From NCBI RefSeq assembly GCF_004025535.1, contig NZ_QJRG01000039.1, positions 1 through 64,000 of the forward strand: DNA of 64,000 nucleotides, in the 5' to 3' direction. Both the position numbers and the translations under genes were made by a program. Shown one piece after another: positions 41,953-50,945 of this stretch. The notes under the pieces are model-generated. The model saw only the letters and a program-made list of their open reading frames with translations, was not told the origin of the DNA and did no database searches. Position 1 is the first letter of the stretch; every line of letters begins with the position of its first letter. Source of the stretch: Pseudomonas alkylphenolica. Lineage in GTDB: Bacteria; Pseudomonadota; Gammaproteobacteria; Pseudomonadales; Pseudomonadaceae.

Positions 41953-43017
41953 ATGAACACTCCGCTCGCAAACCCAGGCGCACAGATGAAGGTGCGCGGT
42001 ATCCACAAGCGTTTCGGCGCCTTTACCGCCCTGCAGGATGTCTCGCTCGATATCGCCGCCGGTGAGCTGGTGTGCTTGCTGGGCCCGTCCGGGTGTGGCA
42101 AGACCACGCTGTTGCGTTGCATTGCCGGCCTGGAGCGCCAGGACCGTGGCACCCTGTACATCGGCGACCGCGATATCTCCGACCTGCCGCCGCAGGCTCG
42201 CGACTACGGCATTCTGTTCCAGTCCTACGCGCTGTTCCCCAACCTGACCGTCGAAGCCAACATCGCTTATGGCCTGGCTGGTAGCGGCCGCGATGAGGTG
42301 CGCCAGCGCGTGGCACAGATGCTTGAGCTGGTCGGCCTGTCGGGCAGCGAGAAGAAATACCCCGGCCAACTGTCGGGCGGTCAGCAGCAACGGGTGGCCC
42401 TGGCCCGCGCACTGGCACCGGCACCTTCGCTGCTGTTGCTCGATGAGCCGATGTCGGCCCTCGATGCGCGGGTGCGTGAGCATCTGTGTACCGAGCTTCG
42501 CCAGCTGCAACGCCAGCTGGGCATCACCACCCTGATGGTGACTCATAACCAGGACGAGGCCATGCTCATGGCTGATCGCATCGCGGTGATGAACAACGGC
42601 CAGGTCGAGCAGTACGCCACCCCGCAGGAAATCTACGACAAGCCTGCCACCCCGTTCGTGGCCGAGTTCGTCGGTCAGGGTAACTGGCTACCGTTCCAGC
42701 GTCACAGCGACAGCCATGCCCAGGTCGGTGCGCTGAACATGCGCCTGGCCGACGGCGCCGGTCAGGCCCGCAGCGGCCGTTTGTTCTGTCGCCCCGAAGC
42801 CATCAGCGTCAACCCGCCGGTGCATGAAGAGAACCTGTTCCCGGCACGGGTGCGGGAGATTACCTTCCTCGGCAACCGCTGCCGGATGAGCTTTGAGTTC
42901 AACGAACTGCCGGGCCACGCGCTGCTGGCCGAAGTTGCACCCGAGTCGATGCCGCGCCTGGGCTCCCAGGACATCTGGGTTGCCCTGCCACCGCGCAGCC
43001 TGCAGGTGTTTGCCTAA
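41953..43017 (+). CDS. Putative 2-aminoethylphosphonate ABC importer, ATPase (PhnT2 type)
   Basis: A 354-residue ATPase of the spermidine/iron/phosphonate importer class. Walker A is GPSGCGKTT, the signature is [15 protein letters not shown], Walker B is LLLLDEPMSALD and a C-terminal TOBE-like region follows. Such proteins are split between iron and aminophosphonate transport by context; the FAD oxidoreductase and HD oxygenase genes downstream favour phosphonate. The permease gene begins 1 base after its stop. Confidence 0.87.
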   Translation: MNTPLANPGAQMKVRGIHKRFGAFTALQDVSLDIAAGELVCLLGPSGCGKTTLLRCIAGLERQDRGTLYIGDRDISDLPPQARDYGILFQSYALFPNLTVEANIAYGLAGSGRDEVRQRVAQMLELVGLSGSEKKYPGQLSGGQQQRVALARALAPAPSLLLLDEPMSALDARVREHLCTELRQLQRQLGITTLMVTHNQDEAMLMADRIAVMNNGQVEQYATPQEIYDKPATPFVAEFVGQGNWLPFQRHSDSHAQVGALNMRLADGAGQARSGRLFCRPEAISVNPPVHEENLFPARVREITFLGNRCRMSFEFNELPGHALLAEVAPESMPRLGSQDIWVALPPRSLQVFA

Positions 43018-43018
43018 G

Positions 43019-44743
43019 ATGGCCGCGCCAATGGCCATGCCGATCGCGCATGCGAAGGCAGCACAGCGCTCCGGCGCCTCACTGGGTGATCGACTGTTTG
43101 TGGTCGGCGGTAAATGGCTGCTGCTTCTGCTGCTGACGGTCGCGGTACTGCTACCGTTGCTGGCGATCTTCTGGCGCGGCTTCAGCAGCGATGCCGGGCA
43201 GGGCGGTGGCCTGGTTGCCGCCCGTGAATTGTTTGCCAGCGCCAACTTTCACTGGTTGCTGGGCAATAGCCTCAAAGTCTCGATCAGCGTCGCCGCGATT
43301 GTCGTGCCACTGGCTTACCTGTTCGCCTACGCCTTGCAACGCACGCTGATCCCCGGCAAACGCATCTGGCGCGGTATTTCGCTGTTGCCCTTGCTGGCGC
43401 CGTCAATGCTGCCAGCCATTGCCCTGGTGTACCTGTTCGGCAACCAGGGGCTGCTGCGCGGGCTGCTCAGCGACAACATCTATGGCTTCTGGGGCATTGT
43501 CCTCGGTGAAGCCATCTACACCTTTCCGCATGCCCTGATGATCTTGCTCTCGGCGCTGTCGCTGGCCGATGCGCGCTTGTTCGATGCCGCTTCAAGCATG
43601 GGTGCCGGTCCTTGGCGTGCTTTCCACAGCATCACCTGGCCGGCCACCCGCCAGGCGGTATTCGCTGCGTTCTGCCTGGTGTTCACCCTGACCATCACCG
43701 ACTTTGGTGTGCCGGTTGTGGTCGGTGGTGATTATCAGGTGCTGGCGCTTGAGGCCTACAAAGCGGTGGTCGGTCAGCAACAGTTCGGTCGCGGCGCGTT
43801 GATCGGCATGGTCCTGCTGGTGCCGGCGCTGCTCAGTTTCAGCGTCGATGCCTGGCTTCGCCGCCGTCAGGGTGATGCCATGAGTGGCCGCGCCCAGGTG
43901 TTCGTGCCGCAACCGTCGCGCCGTCGCGATGCCTGGTTCCTGGCTGTGGTACTGGCGGTGTGTGCAGTGCTGGTGCTGGTGGTGGGCATGGCGGTGTACT
44001 CGTCGCTGGTGACCTTCTGGCCGTACAACATGACCTTGTCGCTCAAGCACTATCAGTTTGACGAAACCGCGGGTGGTGGCTGGCTGGCTTACACCAACAG
44101 CCTGACTATGGCACTGGGAACTGCATTGATCGGCAGCGCGGTGATTTTCACTGGCGCCTACCTGATGGAAAAAACCAAGGGTCAGCGTTCGCTCAATCTG
44201 GTGCTGCGCTTGCTCAGCTTTGTGCCGATGGCGGTGCCTGGCTTGGTTCTGGGCCTGGGCTACGTGTTCTTCTTCAACCTCACCAGCAACCCGCTGCATG
44301 TGTTCTACGGCAGCATGGCGCTGCTGGTGGTGTGCACCATTGCTCACTATTTGACCACCGCAAACATGACCGCAACCACCGCCCTGCGCCAGCTCGACGG
44401 TGAGTTCGAAGCCGCTGCGCTGTCGCTCAAGGCGCCCCTGTACCGCCATTTCCTGCGGGTAACCGTGCCGATCTGCCTGCCAGCGCTGCTAGACATCGTC
44501 CGCTACCTGTTCGTGTCGGCGATGACCACGGTATCGGCGGCCATCTTCCTCTACAGCCCGGACACCATCCTCGCCGCTGTCGCCGTGCTGAACATGGACG
44601 ACGCCGGCAACGTTGGCGGTGCCGCAGCCATGTCGACGCTGATCCTGCTGACCAGCGCGAGTGTTTCGCTGCTGCTGGCCTGGGCCTCGCGCGGCCTGTT
44701 GCAACGCTCCCAAGCCTGGCGCCAGCGCGCGCCAGGTCAATGA
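43019..44743 (+). CDS. Putative 2-aminoethylphosphonate ABC importer, double permease (PhnU2 type)
   Basis: A 574-residue permease made of two fused binding-protein-dependent transport domains, each with an EAA-like loop (DAASSMGAGPWRAFHSI and AAALSLKAPLYRHFLRV). About twelve membrane helices are visible. The start ATG 43019 is immediately after the ATPase stop; the open frame further upstream is the antiphase of that gene. Fused double permeases are usual for iron and for the PhnU2 phosphonate family. Confidence 0.88.
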   Translation: MAAPMAMPIAHAKAAQRSGASLGDRLFVVGGKWLLLLLLTVAVLLPLLAIFWRGFSSDAGQGGGLVAARELFASANFHWLLGNSLKVSISVAAIVVPLAYLFAYALQRTLIPGKRIWRGISLLPLLAPSMLPAIALVYLFGNQGLLRGLLSDNIYGFWGIVLGEAIYTFPHALMILLSALSLADARLFDAASSMGAGPWRAFHSITWPATRQAVFAAFCLVFTLTITDFGVPVVVGGDYQVLALEAYKAVVGQQQFGRGALIGMVLLVPALLSFSVDAWLRRRQGDAMSGRAQVFVPQPSRRRDAWFLAVVLAVCAVLVLVVGMAVYSSLVTFWPYNMTLSLKHYQFDETAGGGWLAYTNSLTMALGTALIGSAVIFTGAYLMEKTKGQRSLNLVLRLLSFVPMAVPGLVLGLGYVFFFNLTSNPLHVFYGSMALLVVCTIAHYLTTANMTATTALRQLDGEFEAAALSLKAPLYRHFLRVTVPICLPALLDIVRYLFVSAMTTVSAAIFLYSPDTILAAVAVLNMDDAGNVGGAAAMSTLILLTSASVSLLLAWASRGLLQRSQAWRQRAPGQ

Positions 44744-44784
44744 TCGCCTTACCCATCCCTCGTACCGCTCAAAGGAACCGCATC

Positions 44785-45810
44785 ATGTTCAAGCCACTTG
44801 CTCTTGCCGCTGCCGTCCTCACTGTGTTCAGCCTGAAGGCTACGGCCGCAGAAACCCAGCTGACGGTCTACACCGCCCTCGAAGCCGAACAGCTCAAGAG
44901 CTACAAGCAGGCCTTCGAAAAGGCCAACCCGGATATCGAGATCAAATGGGTACGCGATTCCACCGGCATCATCACTGCCAAGCTGCTGGCCGAAAAAGAC
45001 CGTCCGCAGGCTGACGCGGTATGGGGCCTGGCCGCCTCCAGCCTGGCGATCCTCGACCAGCAGGGCATGCTGCAGAACTACGCGCCCAAAGACCTCGACA
45101 AGATCGGTGGCAACTACCGCGATGCTGCCAACCCGCCTGCCTGGGTCGGCATGGACGTCTGGGCCGCGACCATCTGCTTCAACACCGTTGAAGCCGAGAA
45201 GCAGGGCCTGACCAAGCCGGTGAGCTGGCAGGACCTGACCAAGCCTGAATACAAGGGCAAGATCGTCATGCCGAACCCGGCATCGTCCGGCACCGGCTTC
45301 CTGGATGTCAGCGCCTGGCTGCAGACCTTTGGTGAACAGCAAGGCTGGGCGTACATGGATGGCCTGCACCAGAACATCGGCCAGTACGTTCACTCCGGCT
45401 CCAAGCCGTGCAAGCTGGCGGCAGCCGGTGAGTTCCCGATCGGTATCTCCTTCGAGTACCCGGCCGTGCAGCTCAAGCGCCAGGGCGCGCCGCTGGATAT
45501 CGTCCTGCCGAAAGAAGGCCTGGGCTGGGAAATCGAAGCCACTGCAGTGCTCAAGGGCAGCAAGCACGAAGACGCAGCCAAGCGCCTGGCCGACTTCTCG
45601 GCAAGCCCGGCAGCGATGGACCTGTACAAGGAGAACTTCGCCGTACTCGCCCAGCCAGGTATCGCCAAGCCGCAGACCGAACTGCCGGCCGACTACGAAC
45701 AGCGCCTGATCAAGAACGACTTCGCCTGGGCGTCGAAGAACCGCGACACCATCCTGGCCGAATGGCGTAAGCGCTATGACGGCAAGTCGGAGAAGGTGGC
45801 GCAGCAGTAA
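44785..45810 (+). CDS. Putative 2-aminoethylphosphonate ABC importer, binding protein (PhnS2 type)
   Basis: A 341-residue periplasmic binding protein with a signal peptide ending LKATAAE. It has the Fbp-like fold start LTVYTALEAEQLKSYKQAF and the WVRDSTGIITAKLLAEKDRPQADAVWG region. Iron-binding relatives use paired tyrosines; here the family and operon point to an aminophosphonate ligand instead. ATG 44785 has AAGGAA upstream. It is followed by an inverted REP pair, which may lower expression of the enzyme genes beyond. Confidence 0.87.
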   Translation: MFKPLALAAAVLTVFSLKATAAETQLTVYTALEAEQLKSYKQAFEKANPDIEIKWVRDSTGIITAKLLAEKDRPQADAVWGLAASSLAILDQQGMLQNYAPKDLDKIGGNYRDAANPPAWVGMDVWAATICFNTVEAEKQGLTKPVSWQDLTKPEYKGKIVMPNPASSGTGFLDVSAWLQTFGEQQGWAYMDGLHQNIGQYVHSGSKPCKLAAAGEFPIGISFEYPAVQLKRQGAPLDIVLPKEGLGWEIEATAVLKGSKHEDAAKRLADFSASPAAMDLYKENFAVLAQPGIAKPQTELPADYEQRLIKNDFAWASKNRDTILAEWRKRYDGKSEKVAQQ

Positions 45811-45826
45811 CACCGGGTTGGCTTGA

Positions 45827-45885
45827 CCTGTGGGAGCGGATTCATCCGCGAAAGCGCACTTCGCGGATAAATCCGCTCCCACAGG
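45827..45885. repeat. Inverted REP pair (REPIN-like)
   Basis: Two REP copies in opposite orientation, 45827-45852 and 45860-45885, with cores GGGAGCGGATTCATCC and its near reverse complement. The pair can fold into one long hairpin. It sits inside the phosphonate operon, between the transport and enzyme genes. Confidence 0.88.
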
Positions 45886-45920
45886 CGATAGGCTCACCGC
45901 TAATTCTGAAGGACATTCCA

Positions 45921-47048
45921 ATGACCGATCTGTTGATCGTCGGCGCCGGTATTCTCGGCCTTTCCCATGCGTATGCCGCTGCGCGTCGTGGCCTCAAGGT
46001 CCGCGTGTTCGAGCGCAACGCCACTGCGCTCGGCGCTTCGGTGCGCAACTTCGGCCAGGCGCTGGTCACCGGCCAGCCGCCGGGCGAGATGCTTGAGCTG
46101 GCCAAGGCCAGCCGCGGTATCTGGGCGCATTGGTCGCGTCAGGCGGGTTTTGAACTGAAGAGCAACGGCTCGCTGTTGTTCGCGCGTACCGCTCTCGAAC
46201 AGGAGCTGCTGGAGGCGTTCTGTGCCGAGCGGGCTGTCGACCAGGGTTATCGCGTCGAGTTGCTGTCGGGTGCAGCACTCAATGACCTGTATGGTGGCCA
46301 GTTCCGTCATCACCGCGCAGCGTTGCGCGGCCTGGACGACCAGCAGTTGTATTCCCGTGAGGTGATCCCTACGTTGATCCGCTTCCTGCAGCAGGAGCTG
46401 GATGTGAGCTTTCACTTCTCCACCCTGGTGCGCGATATCGAACCCGGCCGCGTGTCGACCACGGCAGGCGAGTTCAGCGCCGAACAGATCGTGGTGTGCT
46501 CCGGGCACGACTACCAGACGTTGCTCGCCGAACCGATTGCCAGGCTGCAGCCGCAGGTTTGCCGCCTGCAAATGCTACGGGCGCGACCCCGGTTCAGCCT
46601 GAACCTGCAGCATGCCTTGCTGACCGGGCTGAGCTGCGTGCACTACGGCGCCTTTGCCGACCTGCCTCAGGCCCAGGCGCTCAAGGCGCAACTGCACCGC
46701 GACAGCCCGCACCTGATGGAACATGGCATTCACCTGCTGATCAGCCCCACGCCGCATGGCGAGCTGATCATCGGCGACTCGCACGCCTATGGCAGCGACG
46801 CTTCGCCGTTCAATGCCGAGCAGGTCGACAACTGGATGATCGAGCTGGCCGAGGACACCCTTGGCGGTCGCATCGAGGTGGTCGAACGCTGGCAGGGCGT
46901 CTATGGTTCTGGCGGGCCCGGGCCGTTTTCCCTGTTGCAGGTGGCGCCGGGGGTTCATGCGGCGCTGATGCACAGCGGTGTCGGCATGAGCGTCGGTCCG
47001 GCCCTGGCCGAGCGGCATATCGCTCGGCTGCTCAATGAAACGGGATGA
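45921..47048 (+). CDS. FAD-dependent oxidoreductase of phosphonate clusters (TIGR03364-like)
   Basis: A 375-residue DAO-family flavoprotein. The FAD motif is LIVGAGILGLSHA, and GASVRNFGQA is typical of the clade seen beside phosphonate genes. The C-terminal FAD contact is in LMHSGVGMSVGPALAE. Members are thought to oxidise amino groups of aminophosphonates (for example N-methylated or hydroxylated 2-aminoethylphosphonate), releasing an aldehyde. There is no PhnX, PhnA or PhnY gene here to take the product. The start of the HD oxygenase gene follows after 10 bases. Confidence 0.85.
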   Translation: MTDLLIVGAGILGLSHAYAAARRGLKVRVFERNATALGASVRNFGQALVTGQPPGEMLELAKASRGIWAHWSRQAGFELKSNGSLLFARTALEQELLEAFCAERAVDQGYRVELLSGAALNDLYGGQFRHHRAALRGLDDQQLYSREVIPTLIRFLQQELDVSFHFSTLVRDIEPGRVSTTAGEFSAEQIVVCSGHDYQTLLAEPIARLQPQVCRLQMLRARPRFSLNLQHALLTGLSCVHYGAFADLPQAQALKAQLHRDSPHLMEHGIHLLISPTPHGELIIGDSHAYGSDASPFNAEQVDNWMIELAEDTLGGRIEVVERWQGVYGSGGPGPFSLLQVAPGVHAALMHSGVGMSVGPALAERHIARLLNETG

Positions 47049-47058
47049 GGGGATAACA

Positions 47059-47613
47059 ATGAGAACGGCCGAACAGGTTGTCAGCGACGTATTCGCCCTG
47101 TATCAGCAGCATGGTGACGATGACTACATCGGTGAACCGGTGTCGCAGCTGGAGCACATGTCCCAGGCGGCGCAGCTGGCGCTGGACGAGGGCTACGACG
47201 ATGAGGTGGTGTTGGCGGCGTTCTTCCATGACATCGGCCACATCTGCGGCGGAGCCGAAGGCGACATGGGCGGCTTCGGCGCGATCAGCCATGAGCAGGT
47301 GGGCGCCAACTACCTGCGGCGCTGCGGCTTCAGCGAGCGACTGGCGAAGCTGGTGCAATACCACGTCGAAGCCAAGCGTTACCTGACGCTGCGTAAACCC
47401 GGTTACTACCAGCGCCTGAGCGAAGCCAGCCGACGCACCCTGGAATACCAGGGCGGCGTGATGAGCGAGGCAGAAGCGGATGCCTTCGAGCGCGACCCGT
47501 TGTGCGCAGTCAGCCTGCGCATGCGTGAGTGGGATGAGCTGGCCAAGGAGATGAACGTGCCGGTGATCGATCTGGACCTGCTCAAGGCCAAGGCGCTAAA
47601 GCTCCTGCACTAA
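47059..47613 (+). CDS. PhnZ/TmpB-like HD-domain diiron oxygenase
   Basis: A 184-residue HD-domain protein that in generic annotation would be a phosphohydrolase. All six expected metal ligands of PhnZ can be placed: H33, H57, D58, H78, H102 and D159. The Tyr-x-x-Glu pair that gates the PhnZ iron site is also present (Y23, E26 in DDYIGEPVSQLEH), as is a phosphonate-binding Lys (K106). PhnZ and TmpB cleave the C-P bond of 1-hydroxy-2-aminoethylphosphonate or its trimethylated form with oxygen. ATG 47059 has GAGGGGA upstream. It overlaps the convergent GTPase gene by 18 bases. Confidence 0.88.
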   Translation: MRTAEQVVSDVFALYQQHGDDDYIGEPVSQLEHMSQAAQLALDEGYDDEVVLAAFFHDIGHICGGAEGDMGGFGAISHEQVGANYLRRCGFSERLAKLVQYHVEAKRYLTLRKPGYYQRLSEASRRTLEYQGGVMSEAEADAFERDPLCAVSLRMREWDELAKEMNVPVIDLDLLKAKALKLLH

Positions 47614-48966
47614 CAGCTCGATCTGCTCCTGGCGCTCGGCCTGGTTGAGCCGTGCGCCGGGATTGAGTGACGACCACTGCGGATGCGCCCGCGCTTTGCT
47701 CAAGGCGTCCGGCAGCTTGCCCTCGCGCCAGCTCTGCTCCTGCGGCGAGCTCAACGTGATTCGCTCCATGGCTGCGTGCCCACGGCTGTCGAGTGCCTGG
47801 ATCAGTTGATGTTGACGCAGGGCCAACAAGCGCAGCACACCGTCATCCACGGTCAGTTCCCGTTGCCCCTTGAGCTTGCCGAGCAGGCGCGAGCCGTAGC
47901 TGCGTGCGGTTTGCAGCGCACCACCGGCGATCGCACCGGCCAAGGCTGCGGCACCCAGGGTCAAGCCGCCGACCAGCAGGTCGACACCCGCACCGGCGGC
48001 AGCGCCGGCTGCCACACCGCTGCCCAGGCGCACGCCGAGCAGCTTGAGGGTTTCCGGGTTGAACAGGTCGTCGCCCCAGCGACCATCGAGCAACGGTAAA
48101 TCGCTGGCGCTGGCATCGTCCTTGCGAAACGCATAGAGCTTGAGCAGGGCCTCTACGCAGCGTTGTTCACGCTGGCGAACGTCTTTGCGCAAGGCTTCGA
48201 TGGCCACCGCCTCTGCGCCTGGCTCGGCAACCACGCTACGGCGGCAGGCGGCGCAATCGAGCAGCAGTTCAGCGATCAGGCGCTTGCCGCTGAGCTGGCG
48301 GGACAGGCGCTGAGCTTGCTGATCGTCGATCAGCCGTTGCAGCGCCGGGCGGGACTTTTCCAGCATCAACGCCAGGCTTTCATACAGGCGGCGCTCGCCA
48401 TCCTCTGGCGGCGCGACGCTGTCGAAGCGCACCAGCGCATGCAAGCCAAGCCGTGCCAACGCCGCTCGCCAGTCAGGTTCGCGGTGGTCGCTGCTGGCGA
48501 CAAAATTGAGCACCGGCAGCAACGGCTTACCGCAGCTGGCGAGCACTTCCAGTTCATCCCGGTACTTGGCCAGCACCGGTTCACGGGCATCAATCACATA
48601 CAGGCCGGCGTCGCTGGCCAGCAGCTGGCGCAACACCTTGGCCTCCTGCTCGAAGCGCTGGCGTGCTTCGCTACCTTGCAGAAAGCGCTCCAGGCGCGAC
48701 GGACCGTCAAGGCGTTCGCCCGGGCGTTCCAGGCGTTCAAGATAATCAAGCAGGGCAATAGCATCTTCCAGGCCCGGCGTGTCGTACAGCTCCAGCAAGG
48801 GCTCGCCGTCTACCGACAAGCGCGCACCCTCGACATGGCGGGTGGTGCTGGGGCGGTGGGAGACTTCGCCGAAGCCGACGTCGCGGGTCAGGGTGCGCAG
48901 CAGCGAGGTCTTGCCAACATTGGTATGGCCGACCACGGCCAGTTTCAGCGGCTTAGTCATGGCCAT
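47596..48966 (-). CDS. GTPase with DUF3482 domain
   Basis: A 456-residue GTPase of the Era/YeeP-like class. The P-loop is GHTNVGKT (13-20), switch II is DTPG (62-65), and the base-specificity NKxD site is replaced by NFVAS, so guanine selectivity may be unusual. About residues 315-350 form a glycine-zipper hydrophobic hairpin (GSGVAAGAAAGAGVDLLVGG..), which could insert into or bend membranes. Its start overlaps the end of the upstream DUF2868 gene by 14 bases, so the two are translated together and probably act together. Function unknown. Confidence 0.87.
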   Translation of the reverse strand: MAMTKPLKLAVVGHTNVGKTSLLRTLTRDVGFGEVSHRPSTTRHVEGARLSVDGEPLLELYDTPGLEDAIALLDYLERLERPGERLDGPSRLERFLQGSEARQRFEQEAKVLRQLLASDAGLYVIDAREPVLAKYRDELEVLASCGKPLLPVLNFVASSDHREPDWRAALARLGLHALVRFDSVAPPEDGERRLYESLALMLEKSRPALQRLIDDQQAQRLSRQLSGKRLIAELLLDCAACRRSVVAEPGAEAVAIEALRKDVRQREQRCVEALLKLYAFRKDDASASDLPLLDGRWGDDLFNPETLKLLGVRLGSGVAAGAAAGAGVDLLVGGLTLGAAALAGAIAGGALQTARSYGSRLLGKLKGQRELTVDDGVLRLLALRQHQLIQALDSRGHAAMERITLSSPQEQSWREGKLPDALSKARAHPQWSSLNPGARLNQAERQEQIELLVQEL

Positions 48967-50344
48967 GCTCCAGCCAGTTCAGCGGGGCGCTGTCGGCATG
49001 TTCCAGGCCCAGCTGGTCGAGGGCCTGATGCCAGTCGCCAAGGCGGTCGGCATCCAGCACCTGACCGGGCAGGGCCTGCAGCAACCAGATGCGTGTGGCG
49101 CCGGCATTGCGGGCCAGTTCGGCGAGCAACGCCAGGCTGCCGCGGTCGGGCGAGCGGCGTGGGTCACAGGCGATGGCCAGGCGCGCCGGCGGAAAGCGGC
49201 TGAGTTGTTCGAGCAACTTGTTGCGCGATTCACGGCTGTCGAGAATGCCCGCGTCGCCGACGCTGGCAGGCAAAGCCGGCGGCCAGGGGCGCTGGTCGTC
49301 CAGTTCCAGGCCGACCAGCAGGGCACCGTCCGTGTGTTCGTTGCCCGTCTCGCGGACAATTTGCGGCAAGGCATCCGGGGCGGCATCGTTGACGCCAAGG
49401 CGCTCGCTGCTGGGCATCAGTGCTTCACGCAGCTGGCTATAGCCGGGCAGGTTGAGGTCCAGGCTCAGGCGTTGGCGGCCGCTGCGCCAGCGCCACAGGC
49501 ACAAGGCGGCCAGCAGCAGGCGCGGCATAATGCCGAATACCAGCAACACGCCAAGCAGCCAGCTGGCCCAGGCCTGGCGGGCCAGTTCAAGGGCGGGTTG
49601 GCTGTCGCCACTGGCGCGGATCATGGCGATGTCCGGCACGTTGAAGCCGAGCAGCGCAGGCAGTGCGCCAAGGGCCTGGGTCAGCCCGACGAAGGTGTCG
49701 GTGCCGAGAATGGTGGTCTCCCAGACGAAGCCGTAACGGCGGGTAGCCAACAGCACCAGCAGCATCACCAGCGCCGTGCCCAGTACCACCAGCCACAGGC
49801 CGTGGACCAGCAGCCCGATCAGCCAGCGGCTGAGCTTCTGGCGTTGCAGCAACACCAACAGTGCTGGCGCTAAATGCACGGCCTGGGCATCGCGGGCAAA
49901 CTTTTCGCTGAGCCATAGCCACAGCTTGCCGAGGGTTGCGGCCTGTTCCCCGGCGAAGAAAAAGCCCAGCACCCAACCGGCCAGTAGCAACAGGTTGAGG
50001 CCAAGCAGGCTGCCCAGGGCCCAGAACACATTGACCGGGCGCTGGCTGTCGCCGAGGGCGGCAAACGCCAGCCCGGCACCGCTGACGATCGCCAGCACCA
50101 GTAACAGCGCCAGCGCCAGCCGTGCACCTTGTTTCCAGTGCTGCAGGGCGCTGCGCATGCCGTCGCGCTCGGCCAGCCACAAGGCGCGCTGTTCAATGCG
50201 CGTTGGCAGGTCGCCGCCGTGTTGGCGGGCGCGGCGATTGGCTTCCTGATCCTCCAGGGGGCCTGCGTGTTCCTCGCGCAGCCGTACCGCTTCAGTGAGC
50301 CAGCGTTTGTCCAGGTCAGTCAGTGCAGTCACACGGTCGTCCAT
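48953..50344 (-). CDS. DUF2868 membrane protein
   Basis: A 463-residue inner-membrane protein with about four to five helices (around 74-97, 108-130, 174-199 and 262-285) and long cytoplasmic ends. The C-terminal soluble part (about 340-450) looks like a Rossmann-type domain lacking clear catalytic residues. It is encoded just ahead of the DUF3482 GTPase, with overlapping ends. The pairing resembles a GTPase and its membrane receptor or effector. No biochemical role is known to me. Confidence 0.82.
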   Translation of the reverse strand: MDDRVTALTDLDKRWLTEAVRLREEHAGPLEDQEANRRARQHGGDLPTRIEQRALWLAERDGMRSALQHWKQGARLALALLLVLAIVSGAGLAFAALGDSQRPVNVFWALGSLLGLNLLLLAGWVLGFFFAGEQAATLGKLWLWLSEKFARDAQAVHLAPALLVLLQRQKLSRWLIGLLVHGLWLVVLGTALVMLLVLLATRRYGFVWETTILGTDTFVGLTQALGALPALLGFNVPDIAMIRASGDSQPALELARQAWASWLLGVLLVFGIMPRLLLAALCLWRWRSGRQRLSLDLNLPGYSQLREALMPSSERLGVNDAAPDALPQIVRETGNEHTDGALLVGLELDDQRPWPPALPASVGDAGILDSRESRNKLLEQLSRFPPARLAIACDPRRSPDRGSLALLAELARNAGATRIWLLQALPGQVLDADRLGDWHQALDQLGLEHADSAPLNWLEHGHD

Positions 50345-50407
50345 TGATCAGGTCAGCCCAAAGCATAACCCAGGCATCGAAGATCGGGCTTTGCTATCCT
50401 CGCCGGC

Positions 50408-50926
50408 ATGAAAACATCACTTCCCCTCAGCCTGATCGCGGCGCTTGCCGACAACCGCGTGATCGGCATCGACAACCGCATGCCCTGGCATTTGCCAGGG
50501 GATTTCAAATACTTCAAGGCCACGACCCTGGGCAAGCCGATCATCATGGGGCGCAAGACCTGGGACTCGCTCGGCCGGCCACTGCCCGGGCGTTTGAACC
50601 TGGTGGTCAGCCGCCAGCCGGGGCTGCAGCTCGAAGGCGCCGAGGTGTTTGCGTCACTGGATGAGGCCATGTTGCGTGCCGAACAATGGGCGCTGGCGCA
50701 GGGCGTCGACGAGCTGATGCTGATTGGCGGTGCGCAGCTGTATACCCAGGCGATTGAACGTGGCCTGGCGGATCGGCTGTATCTGACGCGGGTCGAATTG
50801 AGCCCGGAAGGGGATGCGTGGTTCCCCGAGTTTGATGCGGCGCAGTGGCAGTTGGCATCGACCCAGGCAAATCCTGCAGAAGGCGACAAGCCTGCGTATC
50901 ACTTCGAGGTCTGGAAGAAGGCCTGA
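50408..50926 (+). CDS. folA: Dihydrofolate reductase
   Basis: A 172-residue chromosomal-type DHFR that regenerates tetrahydrofolate for thymidylate synthesis. The folate pocket is DNRMPWHLPGDFKYFK (catalytic Asp in PGDFK), NADPH binding is IIMGRKTWDSLGRPLPGR and GGAQLYTQAI. No resistance-type changes stand out by eye. It diverges from the DUF2868 gene. Confidence 0.96.
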   Translation: MKTSLPLSLIAALADNRVIGIDNRMPWHLPGDFKYFKATTLGKPIIMGRKTWDSLGRPLPGRLNLVVSRQPGLQLEGAEVFASLDEAMLRAEQWALAQGVDELMLIGGAQLYTQAIERGLADRLYLTRVELSPEGDAWFPEFDAAQWQLASTQANPAEGDKPAYHFEVWKKA

Positions 50927-50945
50927 CGTTGAAGCTGGTTAAGGC

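Noticed and set aside
47059-47613. Plain HD-domain phosphohydrolase
   Set aside because: The Tyr-x-x-Glu gate, ligand spacing and phosphonate context fit PhnZ/TmpB oxygenases better.
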